DNA of 64,000 bases from an uncultured Bacteroidia bacterium (GCA_902801465.1 CADCIH010000006.1:69917-133916); one strand, 5' to 3'; shown: positions 27,776 through 36,745, counted from the stretch's first letter. Numbers and translations: made by a program. Notes: generated from the letters alone by a model not told the origin.

Positions 27776-27783
27776 TATCTTTG
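27776..27783 (+). promoter_or_regulatory. -7 element of the FtsB operon
   Basis: TATCTTTG, exact TAnnTTTG, 19 bp before the ATG at 27803. Confidence 0.7.
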
Positions 27784-27802
27784 CGACATAATCGAAATCG
27801 TT

Positions 27803-28099
27803 ATGGTGCTCAGGAAAATCTTCAGGATATTGACCAATCGCTATGTCTTGGCGACCTTGGTGTTTTTAGCGGTAATCATCTTCTTCGACCAGTTCAACCT
27901 CAGCCAGCAGATTGCCCTGCATCGTGAGAAGAAGGCTCAAGAGATTGAGATACAGCATCTTCAGACTGAGATCGCACTGTACAAGGACTCGCTGAAGATG
28001 GTCACCGAAGACCCTGAAGGCATGGAACGCATCGCCCGCGAGAAGTACTTCATGAAACGCGACAACGAAGTGGTCTATAAAATCGTGAACAAGGAATGA
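27803..28099 (+). CDS. FtsB/DivIC-like septum formation initiator
   Basis: 98 residues: a cytoplasmic N terminus, one membrane helix (YVLATLVFLAVIIFFDQF), a coiled coil (KKAQEIEIQHLQTEIALYKD) and the family's C-terminal GMERIAREKYFMKRDNEVVY. It would bridge FtsL and FtsQ in the divisome. The long upstream extension in the same frame has no promoter support; ATG 27803 follows the -7 element. It overlaps the DUF5686 gene by 4 bp. Confidence 0.9.
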   Translation: MVLRKIFRILTNRYVLATLVFLAVIIFFDQFNLSQQIALHREKKAQEIEIQHLQTEIALYKDSLKMVTEDPEGMERIAREKYFMKRDNEVVYKIVNKE

Positions 28100-30464
28100 A
28101 ATCCCTGCTGTCCTTCCTGCTCTGCCTTCTCTCGTTAAGCCTCTTCTCGCAACAGTATTCTGTCAGCGGCAAAGTCACCGACAGCGAAAACCGCCAGCCA
28201 CTGGCCTTCGTCAACATCGTCGTCAACGAGGGACAATACGGCGGGATGAGCGATATCAACGGTAAATTTGAGATTCATGCCAAAGAGCCGATTCAGGTTC
28301 TGAAGTTCTCCTGTCTGGGGTATGAGACCCTGGAGAAGCAGGTTGCATCGGGACGCTTGAATGTGTCACTGGTGCCCAAGGCCTTCCAGCTGGGCGAGGT
28401 GACCGTCGAGGCAGGGGAGAACCCCGCACATCGTATCATCGACAGCGTGATGGCCCACCGTAAGGAAAACAACCCCAATTCACTCGACTCATACCGCTAC
28501 AACGTGTACGACCACATGGTGTTTACCATCGACAGCAGTGAGATCACCCGAGCCGTGGGTGCGGCCAACCGTCCCCCGACGATGGCCTATTTCGACAGCC
28601 TGCTGAAGAAAAGCGACCTAATGGTCATGGAGTCGTTCTCCGAGGTGCTCTTCCAAGCCCCCGACCTGCTTCGGCAGAACGTGCTGGGCACCCAGATGGC
28701 AGGCTCCAAGAACCCGCAGTTCGTGTATCTCGCCAGCTCCTTGCAGAGCACCAGCTTCTACGACGAGACGGTGACCATCGCAGGGACGGATTATGTCAAC
28801 CCCATCAGCCGCAACAGCAAGAGCCATTATTTCTTCAACCTCGAGTCCACGATGTCGGCAGGAGGGGCCGACTCCCTCTATGTCATCTCCTTCCATCCCA
28901 TGAGGGGCAGCACCTTCGAGGGGCTCCGAGGTACCATGACGATTCATTCCGACGGGTGGGCGCTGCTCAACGTGAAGGCAGAACCTGAAAACCAGTCGGG
29001 ACTCTTCACCATCAGCATACAGCAACTCTATCAGAAGGTCATGGGGCATTGGTTTCCCATGCAGCTGAATACCAACCTAGTGGTGCCCCAAGCCCAGGTG
29101 GAGATGGATGGCTATGCCTTCCCCATGGTGGCTGTCGGCAAGAGCTATGTCACCGACGTGGTGCTGCATCCCGACCTTCAGAGGAGCCAGTTCTCCGAGG
29201 TCGAGGTGCTGGTCAGCCGCGACGCCGCCTACCGCGACGATGAGTTCTGGACCCAGCATCGCATCGACTCGCTGACGGAACGTATCCTGAACACCTATCA
29301 TCTGATGGACTCCATCACCGAAGGCAACGACATCTTCGACCGGATGCTCAACACCACCACCAAGCTGATGAACGAGTCGGCCTTGGGCCTGGGACCCATC
29401 GACCTGAACCTTGGCAGCATGTTGCGCCTCTCCGCATTCCGAGGCCTGTACTTCGGCATCCATCTCTCGACGAACGACCGCTTGTCGAGATATTTCCGTA
29501 TCAGCGGATACAATGGCTTCTGGACCCGACTGGGTGATTTCGACTATGGCATCGGCGGCAGCTGGCTCATCGACCGTCAGCACCAGATGGAGTTGGGCGC
29601 TCGTTATGCCCACAGGTCGACGCCCATAGGCGAGTTCGGCGGATTTGGCGAAGGCGCCAGCATCCTGTCGGAAAACGAGTACCGCTTCACTTTCTATGAG
29701 AACGTGATGACCCGAGGCAACTTCACCGAAGTGTATTACAACACCCGTTTCGGACGGCATTTCAAGGCTTTCCTGACGGGCGGTGTCTACGACAGGAACT
29801 ATTACCTTGAGCCTTACGACGGCCTGCCGACCCAACGTTTTGCCACCGCCGAGCTGAAGCTGCGCTTTGCCTACAAGGAGAAGTTCGTGAGCACCACCAG
29901 TGGTATACAGTCGCTAGGCACCGACTATCCCATCGTATGGCTCGCCTACCAACATTCCTTCAGGGACGTCTTGGGAGGCCAGTTTGAATACGACCGTGTC
30001 AAGTTCCAGATGGAGAAGGACTTCCAGACGAAGTACCTCGGCAAGTCATCGGTGCTGTTACAGGCGGGCTACGCCTCCAAGGGCTGTCCGGTGCAGGAGA
30101 CCTTCAACATGTTGGGGTCGTATGAGCCTTTCGGGCTGTATTCGCCCGGCAGCTTCGCCACCATGCGCGAGAGTGAGTTCTTCTGCGACCGTTTCGCGGC
30201 GCTGTTCGTGTGGCACGACTTCCAAGGCACCCTCTGGGACCCCGGTATGATATGGTTCAAGCCACAGCTCACCCTGTCGACTTCGCTCGGATGGGGGAGG
30301 CCCACCTTGACCCAGGGCTACTTCGAGAGCGGCATCGTGGTGAAGGGACTGCTCAACATGCCCCTCGTGAACATGGGTGCCGGCGTGTTTTATCGCTATG
30401 GCGCCTATGCCCATCCGAAAGTTTTTGATAACTTTGCGTTCAAATACTCAATAACGTTCGCCCT

Positions 30465-30468
<4 letters not shown>
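28096..30468 (+). CDS. DUF5686 outer-membrane protein with carboxypeptidase-regulatory-like domain
   Basis: 790 residues. Signal peptide MKSLLSFLLCLLSLSLFSQ, an N-terminal CarboxypepD_reg-like beta-sandwich (YSVSGKVTDSENRQPLAFVN, then GKFEIHAKEP), then the DUF5686 core and a C-terminal barrel-like region ending FKYSITFAL. Proteins of this design are outer-membrane and restricted largely to Bacteroidota; the function is unknown. 4-bp overlaps at both ends place it in an operon with the FtsB-like gene and ApbE. Confidence 0.85.
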
Positions 30469-31459
<991 letters not shown>

Positions 31460-31460
<1 letters not shown>

Positions 31461-31487
31461 ATTATAAATTATTAATTATAAATTTAA
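31460..31487. repeat. Heptanucleotide repeat AATTATA/AATTATT, four units
   Basis: Four 7-bp AT units between the apbE stop and the GTG start of the pseudouridine synthase gene. Confidence 0.75.
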
Positions 31488-31488
31488 T

Positions 31489-32037
31489 GTGATTCTTCTC
31501 TTCAACAAACCATTTGGCGTACTCAGCCAGTTCACTCCCGAGGCCGGTCACAGGGCTCTGAACGAGTTCGGTTTTCCGTCCGGGGTGTATGCTGCCGGGC
31601 GTTTGGATCATGACAGTGAGGGGGCTTTGCTTCTCACCGATGACGGGAAGCTGATCAAACGTCTGCTCGACCCGAAATATGAGCATCCACGCACCTATCT
31701 CGTGCAGGTCGACGGGCAGATCACTCCCGAAGCTCTCAAGCAGCTCTCTAAGGGGGTGACCATCAAGGGATATCGCACCAAGCCATGCAAGGCGGAGTTT
31801 GCCACGCCCCCTGACGATCTCTGGGAGCGTGTGCCGCCCATCCGTTACCGTGCCAATATCCCTACCAGCTGGGCGAGACTCACTTTGATTGAGGGCAAGA
31901 ACCGTCAGGTGCGTCACATGACGGCGGCGGTGGGCTTTCCCACCTTGCGGTTGATACGTGTTGCCATCGGCGACCTCACCCTTGACGGTCTTCAGCCTGG
32001 TGAGTGGAGGGAGGTGTCAAAACAAATTGCACTATGA
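31489..32037 (+). CDS. RluE-like 23S rRNA pseudouridine synthase
   Basis: 182 residues, the compact RsuA/RluE type without an S4 domain. The catalytic segment AAGRLDHDSEGALLLT includes the essential Asp, and the C-terminal EGKNRQVRHMTAAVGFPTLRL is typical. It isomerises uridine in rRNA, most likely the RluE site, though RluF-type relatives are similar. The start is GTG at 31489; an overlapping ATG at 31487 stops immediately. It overlaps the alpha-galactosidase gene by 4 bp. Confidence 0.88.
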   Translation: MILLFNKPFGVLSQFTPEAGHRALNEFGFPSGVYAAGRLDHDSEGALLLTDDGKLIKRLLDPKYEHPRTYLVQVDGQITPEALKQLSKGVTIKGYRTKPCKAEFATPPDDLWERVPPIRYRANIPTSWARLTLIEGKNRQVRHMTAAVGFPTLRLIRVAIGDLTLDGLQPGEWREVSKQIAL

Positions 32038-33245
32038 AAAGACTCTTAACACTTTTGGCCGTGACGCTGCTGGCTGTCACCGCCATGGCACAGAATGCCA
32101 AACCGCAACCTTTAACCCAAGAGGCGTTTGAAGCCTTATGTCCGACCCCTCCCATGGGGTGGAACAGCTGGAACCGTTTCGGTTGCGATGTCAATGAACA
32201 GCTGCTGATGGGTGCTGCCGACGCCCTGGTTGCCTCCGGCATGAAAGACGCTGGTTACGAATACATTGTCGTGGACGACTGCTGGCAGATCGACCGTGAT
32301 GCCGATGGCAATATCGTGTGCGATCCCGAGCGTTTTCCCCATGGAATGAAGTATGTGGCCGACTACATCCACTCCAAAGGCCTGAAATTCGGCATCTATT
32401 CCTGTGTGGGCACGCACACCTGTGCCGGACGACCCGGCAGTATGGGCCATGAGTACCAGGACGCGCTCTATTATGCCCGTACTGGTGTGGATTACCTGAA
32501 ATATGACTTTTGCAACAACCGCGGCACCAACTCCAAGACCGCCTACACCATCATGCGCGAGGCCTTGAAAGAGGCTGGGCGTCCCATTGTGTTCAGCATC
32601 TGCGAATGGGGGAGCACCAAGCCTTGGGAGTGGGCGCAGGGTATCGGTCATCTCTGGAGGGCTACCGGCGACATCATCAACCTCTGGGACGGCAAGGAAG
32701 ACTGGGGAGGTCACGGCATGGTCAATATCATCGACTTGGTGCAAGACCTATATCCTTACAACGGTCCGGGCCATTGGAACGACCCCGACATGCTTGAGGT
32801 CGGCAACGGAGGGATGACTGTCATCGAGGACCAGAGCCATTTCTCGATGTGGTGCATGTTGGCGGCGCCTTTGATGGCAGGTAACGATCTCAGCAACATG
32901 AGTGACGACACCAGGCGCATCCTTACCAACAAGGAAGTCATCGCCATCGACCAGGATCCGTTGGGCATCCAGGCCCATCTCTCCGTGGCGATGGGCGACC
33001 GTCAGATCTGGGTGAAACAACTCGTTGATGACGGGTATGCCGTGTGTTTCTTCAACCGTGGCGAGACCCCGTGGGACCTTAACTTCAATTGGAGCGACAT
33101 TCCCGAGCTGCGCGCCACAGGAAACAGCTATGGCGTTTACGATTTGTGGCAGCACAAGGCCATTGCCAAATCCACAGCCAAGAACGTCGTTTCCACCATC
33201 CCTTCGCACGGTGTGTTGATGGTTAGGCTGACGCCTGTAAGATAA
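32034..33245 (+). CDS. Alpha-galactosidase, GH27
   Basis: 403 residues from ATG 32034, which overlaps the upstream stop. Signal peptide (MKRLLTLLAVTLLAVTAMAQ), then PTPPMGWNSWNRFGC, the nucleophile segment DYLKYDFCNN (Asp), and the acid/base segment GHWNDPDMLEVGN. The C-terminal beta domain is complete. It removes terminal alpha-galactose (or GalNAc) from glycans. It sits in the run from FtsB to the phosphatase without a dedicated PUL. Confidence 0.94.
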   Translation: MKRLLTLLAVTLLAVTAMAQNAKPQPLTQEAFEALCPTPPMGWNSWNRFGCDVNEQLLMGAADALVASGMKDAGYEYIVVDDCWQIDRDADGNIVCDPERFPHGMKYVADYIHSKGLKFGIYSCVGTHTCAGRPGSMGHEYQDALYYARTGVDYLKYDFCNNRGTNSKTAYTIMREALKEAGRPIVFSICEWGSTKPWEWAQGIGHLWRATGDIINLWDGKEDWGGHGMVNIIDLVQDLYPYNGPGHWNDPDMLEVGNGGMTVIEDQSHFSMWCMLAAPLMAGNDLSNMSDDTRRILTNKEVIAIDQDPLGIQAHLSVAMGDRQIWVKQLVDDGYAVCFFNRGETPWDLNFNWSDIPELRATGNSYGVYDLWQHKAIAKSTAKNVVSTIPSHGVLMVRLTPVR

Positions 33246-33254
33246 TCCTCTGTT

Positions 33255-33707
33255 ATGAAATACAAGATTCTTTTTGTCTGTCACGGAAACATCTGTCGTA
33301 GTCCGATGGCGGAGTTTGTGATGAAGCATTTGGTGGAGGAGCGTGGGCTTCAGGAGCGTTTTGAGATTGCGTCGGCGGCTACTTCGACAGAGGAGATTGG
33401 CAATCCTGTGTATCCTCCTGCGCGGCGTAAGTTGGCCGAACACGGGATTGGGTGTCATGGCAAGACGGCGCGGCAGATGACCATGGAGGATTATTGTTAT
33501 TACGACCTGATCATTGTGATGGACCGGAGCAATGTCAGGAACTTGAGGAGGTTATTGGGCGAGGATACCGAGGGGAAGGTCCATCTCCTGATGGATTACA
33601 CGACCCGTCCCGGCGAGGTTGCCGACCCGTGGTACACAGGTAATTTCGATGCCACTTGGAGGGATGTCTTGGAAGGCTGTGAAGGGTTGTTGGAGAATTT
33701 AGGGTAA
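33255..33707 (+). CDS. Low-molecular-weight protein tyrosine phosphatase
   Basis: 150 residues. The P-loop CHGNICRS places the nucleophile at Cys9 and Arg15, and the general acid is Asp124 in ADPWYTG. Such enzymes dephosphorylate tyrosine kinases and often regulate polysaccharide export. It ends the plus-strand run; AT-rich accessory DNA begins about 40 bp later. Confidence 0.94.
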   Translation: MKYKILFVCHGNICRSPMAEFVMKHLVEERGLQERFEIASAATSTEEIGNPVYPPARRKLAEHGIGCHGKTARQMTMEDYCYYDLIIVMDRSNVRNLRRLLGEDTEGKVHLLMDYTTRPGEVADPWYTGNFDATWRDVLEGCEGLLENLG

Positions 33708-33745
33708 ACTGAATCATTTCTCCTGTTTTTTCACGCCCATGGAAT

Positions 33746-33786
33746 AAATTAGAGGAAATTTTCCCTAAATTTCCTCTAATTTCCCC
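33746..33786. repeat. 40-bp repeat, copy 1 (right of Fic stop)
   Basis: AAATTAGAGGAAATTTTCCC then TAAATTTCCTCTAATTTCCC; nearly identical to 35147-35187 in the same orientation and internally palindromic (TTAGAGGAAATTT with AAATTCCTCTAA). The copies bracket the Fic gene. Confidence 0.85.
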
Positions 33787-33789
33787 TAA

Positions 33790-35106
33790 TTATTGTTTGG
33801 AAGATGCTTGAAGCAATTCTTCAAACCTAGATGATTTAATGTATCCAATCGCTCTTTTGTTCAAATTCGTTGTGCTTAAATAGCCCATATTCACCAATTC
33901 CTGCAGGTCGGTTCTTGCTGTTCTTGTTGAAATGTTGAATTGTGTTGCCAACTCTTTTGGAGTGAATATGGTCCGCTTGCTATCGGAAATGGTTTTGAGG
34001 ACGTATCTTTGGCGTTCGTTGATGTTCAATACTCCGACGAATCTGAGGATGTTTTGCTGTTCATCGATTTTACGTTGGAGATATTTCTTCAATTCTTCGA
34101 AAGCCTTTTTCATTACATCCAAGTGATATTGGATGAAGTACGATAGGTCGTTGCCGTCACTTTCAGCGTATTGATAGGCCTTCTCGTATGCCTTTTTATT
34201 GACATAGATGATCCTGGATATGGAAAGGTATTCGGTTAACCAATAGCCTTTTTTGATCATATACCAATAAAAGAGGGATCTTGCGGTTCTTCCGTTGCCA
34301 TCTGCAAAGGGGTGGATATAAGCCAATATGAAATGGATGATAATGCCTTTAATGATGGGATGGATGAAGTTGTCGCTATCGTCGTTGTTGGCAAAATCGC
34401 ATAAATCATGAATCAGCCCATCTATTTCGGTATAGGTAGGAGGGGTGTGAGCGACGTGACCGGTGATGCCATCCACTACATAGATGTCATCGTTTTTGCG
34501 GAACACGCCCTCGTCTTCGGGGTCGTCTAGAGTTTTGCTAGTTATTGAGCGGTGAATATCGAGCAAGCTTTCTGTTGTAAAAACCTCATTTGAGTTTTTT
34601 GAGATTTTACTGATGGTCTCATAGTTGTTGACGATCATTTGCTGGCTCTTGTTTTTGGGCTTCAACTGTTTGCGAAGCATGTCTTTGGCAATCCGCCGCG
34701 TCGTTGAAGCTCCTTCCATTTGGCTGGATGCTATGGCCTCTTCCATGATGGAACTGATCAGGTAGTAGTTTTTGTCGGTGGAGGGGATGATGTTTTTGGT
34801 GCCAAGGCTTCCTCCCAAGTTCATGTCAAAATCATGAAGCAGTGCCAGCATGTATTTCGTGATGGTAAAATGAAAAGTGTGCTTGCCAAACCTAATGTTT
34901 TGGGCATTCAGTCCACGTTGAATTTTCACGGCCTGCCATAATACTTCCTTGTCGATGTCTTTAGGTCCCAGGTATTTCACTTTATCCCAATATAGATACT
35001 CGTTGCTGATTTTCTGGAACAGGGGCTGAATGTTGGGGTCATAAAGCATTAGCAAGGCATCTGCAAGCTTTTCAGGATTCAGTTTTGGAGTTGGCTCAAT
35101 CTTCAT
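33790..35106 (-). CDS. Fic/Fido AMP-transferase family protein with winged-helix C terminus
   Basis: 438 residues from ATG 35106. The Fic motif HPFADGNGRTARSLF is present, so the catalytic His and phosphate-binding loop are intact. The inhibitory motif [S/T]xxxE[G/N] is at SSQMEG in the N-terminal half (class II-like autoinhibition). The C-terminal DNA-binding-like winged helix reads FTPKELATQFNISTRTARTD. Fic proteins AMPylate targets such as gyrase or act as regulated toxins. The longer reading from 35148 is excluded by the -7 element at 35129-35136. Base composition is lower in GC than the genes to the left. Confidence 0.88.
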   Translation of the reverse strand: MKIEPTPKLNPEKLADALLMLYDPNIQPLFQKISNEYLYWDKVKYLGPKDIDKEVLWQAVKIQRGLNAQNIRFGKHTFHFTITKYMLALLHDFDMNLGGSLGTKNIIPSTDKNYYLISSIMEEAIASSQMEGASTTRRIAKDMLRKQLKPKNKSQQMIVNNYETISKISKNSNEVFTTESLLDIHRSITSKTLDDPEDEGVFRKNDDIYVVDGITGHVAHTPPTYTEIDGLIHDLCDFANNDDSDNFIHPIIKGIIIHFILAYIHPFADGNGRTARSLFYWYMIKKGYWLTEYLSISRIIYVNKKAYEKAYQYAESDGNDLSYFIQYHLDVMKKAFEELKKYLQRKIDEQQNILRFVGVLNINERQRYVLKTISDSKRTIFTPKELATQFNISTRTARTDLQELVNMGYLSTTNLNKRAIGYIKSSRFEELLQASSKQ

Positions 35107-35128
35107 TGCTTTATCTTTTTTTTCGTGG

Positions 35129-35136
35129 CAAAGATA
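35129..35136 (-). promoter_or_regulatory. -7 element of the Fic gene
   Basis: TATCTTTG on the minus strand, exact TAnnTTTG, 23 bp upstream of the ATG at 35106. Confidence 0.68.
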
Positions 35137-35146
35137 CAATATTTTC

Positions 35147-35187
35147 AAAATTAGAGGAAATTTTCCCTAAAATTCCTCTAATTTCCC
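35147..35187. repeat. 40-bp repeat, copy 2 (left of small-RNA array)
   Basis: Same orientation as copy 1 at 33746 with one or two differences; it includes the upstream edge of the Fic promoter region. Confidence 0.85.
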
Positions 35188-35238
35188 ATCTTTTTTTGTC
35201 GAGTATTGCTTTAAACTTGACTTCGTTTTTTAAAAATG

Positions 35239-35269
35239 TTGCGGAATCAAAAAAAATGTTATATCTTTG
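35239..35269 (+). promoter_or_regulatory. Promoter of small RNA A
   Basis: TTG 35239-35241 within ATGTTGCGG, spacer 20, TATCTTTG 35262-35269. The five array promoters share ATGTTGCGG, an A-rich spacer, and ATGTTGTA.CTTTGCA-like ends. Confidence 0.8.
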
Positions 35270-35275
35270 CATCAG

Positions 35276-35391
35276 TTGGTCGCGGAAACGGAAGGAAAAA
35301 CCAGTGGATTATCAAGACGTAAGGGGCGAGTTCAGGCACGTTCCCCCCGCGATAACACAGCTTAAAACCCCTCTATTCGGAGGGGTTTTTT
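35276..35391 (+). ncRNA. Small RNA A (family 1)
   Basis: About 115 nt from the predicted start near 35276 to a T-run ending at 35391. CGCGG (35281-35285) can pair with CCGCG (35347-35351), and TTATC with GATAA just inside. The terminator is CCCCTC(loop)GAGGGG followed by six T (35366-35391). No ORF with a start and ribosome site spans it. RNA B shares the blocks CAGTTGGTCGCGGA, GATTATCAAGACGTAA and GATAACA, so these are homologous RNAs. Transcription is inferred. Confidence 0.75.
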
Positions 35392-35400
35392 ATAAATATG

Positions 35401-35430
35401 TTGCGGAATCAAAAAAATGTTGTATCTTTG
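35401..35430 (+). promoter_or_regulatory. Promoter of small RNA B
   Basis: TTG 35401-35403 in ATGTTGCGG, spacer 19, TATCTTTG 35423-35430. It begins directly after terminator A. Confidence 0.8.
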
Positions 35431-35436
35431 CATCAG

Positions 35437-35550
35437 TTGGTCGCGGACACGGAAAGAAAAATGAATTGATTATCAAGACGTAAAGGGACGGCCATTTGGA
35501 TGTACCCCCCGTGATAACAAAGACTAACCCCTCGTTTGAGGGGTTTTTTT
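35437..35550 (+). ncRNA. Small RNA B (family 1)
   Basis: About 112 nt. Same blocks as A. CGCGG (35442-35446) pairs with CCGTG (35509-35513), keeping the A-type helix with one G-U pair: a change that preserves pairing. The apical part differs (GGCCATTTGGATG region). The terminator CCCCTC GTTT GAGGGG with seven T (35526-35550) is like that of A. Evidence is structural and by comparison with A. Confidence 0.75.
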
Positions 35551-35605
35551 GTTGATCGTTTTTATAAAGTTTGAAATATTAGGATAAAAGTTTTTTATAG
35601 AAATG

Positions 35606-35635
35606 TTGCGGAAACGAAAAAATGTTGTAATTTTG
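35606..35635 (+). promoter_or_regulatory. Promoter of small RNA C
   Basis: TTG 35606-35608 in ATGTTGCGG, spacer 19, TAATTTTG 35628-35635. Confidence 0.8.
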
Positions 35636-35638
35636 CAT

Positions 35639-35773
35639 TGTCTGAATTCGCCCAGGCCTCCGTATCTTGCCCAACGATTACGTGATGGCAGCTAACAGAC
35701 AGGCTGTGGCAAGCAGCCTAGCAGCAGGGGCGACTGCGAGAAAATAGAAAGGGGCTTGACGCCCCTTTTTTTT
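35639..35773 (+). ncRNA. Small RNA C (family 2)
   Basis: About 130 nt. TGTCTG (35639-35644) pairs with CAGACA (35696-35701); GGCTG (35702-35706) pairs with CAGCC (35714-35718), presenting the loop TGGCAAG. The terminator is GGGGC TTGAC GCCCC plus eight T (35751-35773). RNA E has the same arrangement with compensatory changes. The predicted 5' end may lie a few bases inside the first helix. Confidence 0.75.
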
Positions 35774-35813
35774 CTAGTATTGCTTTGAGTTTGACTCAGT
35801 TTTTATAAAAATG

Positions 35814-35843
35814 TTGCGGTGAATGATTTATGTTGTATTTTTG
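35814..35843 (+). promoter_or_regulatory. Promoter of small RNA D
   Basis: TTG 35814-35816 in ATGTTGCGG, spacer 19, TATTTTTG 35836-35843. Confidence 0.8.
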
Positions 35844-35849
35844 CAGCAA

Positions 35850-35978
35850 AAGGAAACTTCTATGGTCTAAGCACTAGTCTCGGGCAGACCGCCGAAATGG
35901 CCCGGGATGTTTAAGGAAGCGAACGGCGGTGATTCGCTGAAAACGTGTGCTGTTTTTCCCATAGAAGTTTTCTTTTTT
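35850..35978 (+). ncRNA. Small RNA D, predicted kissing-loop fold
   Basis: About 128 nt. AAACTTCTATGG (35854-35865) pairs perfectly with CCATAGAAGTTT (35959-35970), closing the whole RNA right before a T-run. Inside, AGCAC (35870-35874) pairs with GTGCT (35947-35951). Hairpin 1 is TCTCGGGC/GCCCGGGA (35878-35885/35900-35907); hairpin 2 is AGCGAA/TTCGCT (35918-35923/35933-35938). Their loops contain ACCGCCG (35888-35894) and CGGCGGT (35924-35930), exact complements. This implies a loop-loop interaction of seven pairs. No similar RNA is known to me. Confidence 0.78.
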
Positions 35979-36059
35979 CTATATCCTCTCTTCTTCTTGG
36001 TTCTGCTGTCTTTACTTCCCAGTAATCATAGCGCAGAATTAAAACTTTTAATAAAAATG

Positions 36060-36089
36060 TTGCGGAAACGGAAAAATGATGTATCTTTG
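36060..36089 (+). promoter_or_regulatory. Promoter of small RNA E
   Basis: TTG 36060-36062 in ATGTTGCGG, spacer 19, TATCTTTG 36082-36089. Confidence 0.8.
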
Positions 36090-36092
36090 CAA

Positions 36093-36197
36093 TGTCCATT
36101 TGCCAAAGCCCTCACATCTTGCTATATTGTGTGTTGGGTGGTTAACGGACAGGTCGGGCAAGCGGCTTTGGGGGCGTTGTTGGCAACCCCCTTTTTT
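36093..36197 (+). ncRNA. Small RNA E (family 2)
   Basis: About 102 nt. TGTCC (36093-36097) pairs with GGACA (36147-36151), where RNA C has TGTCT/AGACA: a C-G for U-A compensatory change. GTCG/CGGC (36153-36156/36163-36166) presents loop GGCAAG, identical to the loop core in C. The terminator (GGGGG.GTTG/CAAC.CCCC plus T-run, 36170-36197) abuts the stop codon of the convergent gene at 36196. Confidence 0.75.
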
Positions 36198-36624
36198 ATT
36201 TCTCCCAAACCAATTCCATTTTCATCAATTGTTTCAGTCTTGCCGAGTGAATCGATTTAATCAGCCAGAAGTTTTCGTTCTTGTCAAAATAAAGGTGAGC
36301 GGCAGCTATGTGACTTGTTTCGTCGGTCTTTACAGCTAAAACTAGAGATTTTGGTCTGTTTCCCAAACGTATTTGGTTGTAGTTTTTGGCAATATATTCA
36401 GCATAGCTTTCTTTTGTGATTCCTAGTGCATCGAGGGTATGTTTGATAGAGTTAAGATGGTTTTCGTTGTGCTTTAAAACGTTTGAAGGATTGGCTCGTA
36501 TTGTATTAGCATTGTCTGGTATTTCAAAATACTCACTTATTTTTATGATTGCCGATTTGGGGATAACACCAATTTTTCGGTATTGTTTTTCGAGCTTGAC
36601 TCTATTTTTGCTTTGCTTCGACAT
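36196..36624 (-). CDS. Unknown protein, possible nuclease-toxin-like domain
   Basis: 142 residues (MSKQSKNRVKLEKQYRKIGV start). The C-terminal half NRPKSLVLAVKTDETSHIAA with FDKNENFWLIKSIHSAR has the alternating pattern of small RNase-toxin-like domains (PBECR/barnase-EndoU-like), but this is a weak resemblance. No signal or membrane segment. It has its own promoter and converges on small RNA E, whose terminator it shares. Low GC. No antitoxin-like neighbour except, conceivably, the RNAs. Confidence 0.7.
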   Translation of the reverse strand: MSKQSKNRVKLEKQYRKIGVIPKSAIIKISEYFEIPDNANTIRANPSNVLKHNENHLNSIKHTLDALGITKESYAEYIAKNYNQIRLGNRPKSLVLAVKTDETSHIAAAHLYFDKNENFWLIKSIHSARLKQLMKMELVWEK

Positions 36625-36654
36625 GGTTGATTCCTTGTTTTAGAGTTTTGTTTG

Positions 36655-36662
36655 CAAAGATA
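36655..36662 (-). promoter_or_regulatory. -7 element of the 36196-36624 gene
   Basis: TATCTTTG on the minus strand, exact TAnnTTTG, about 31 bp before the ATG at 36624. Confidence 0.65.
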
Positions 36663-36745
36663 ATGTTATTTATTCAAAAACGTGATAATTGTTTAATATT
36701 ACTAATTAATTTAATTTACACCCTGAGAAAGATTGTGAAAAAGTG

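Noticed and set aside
35085-35483. 132-codon frame over the Fic promoter and RNAs A/B
   Set aside because: It runs through two promoters and a terminator that repeat independently of frame.
35231-36197. The five-unit RNA array as an integron cassette array (attC sites)
   Set aside because: GTTRRRY/RYYYAAC core pairs are not consistently placed, there is no integron integrase, and each unit has a full promoter and terminator.
35907-36260. Protein reading of RNA D/E region (117-codon frame)
   Set aside because: It crosses the terminator of D and the promoter of E, and has no family pattern; helices explain the sequence better.
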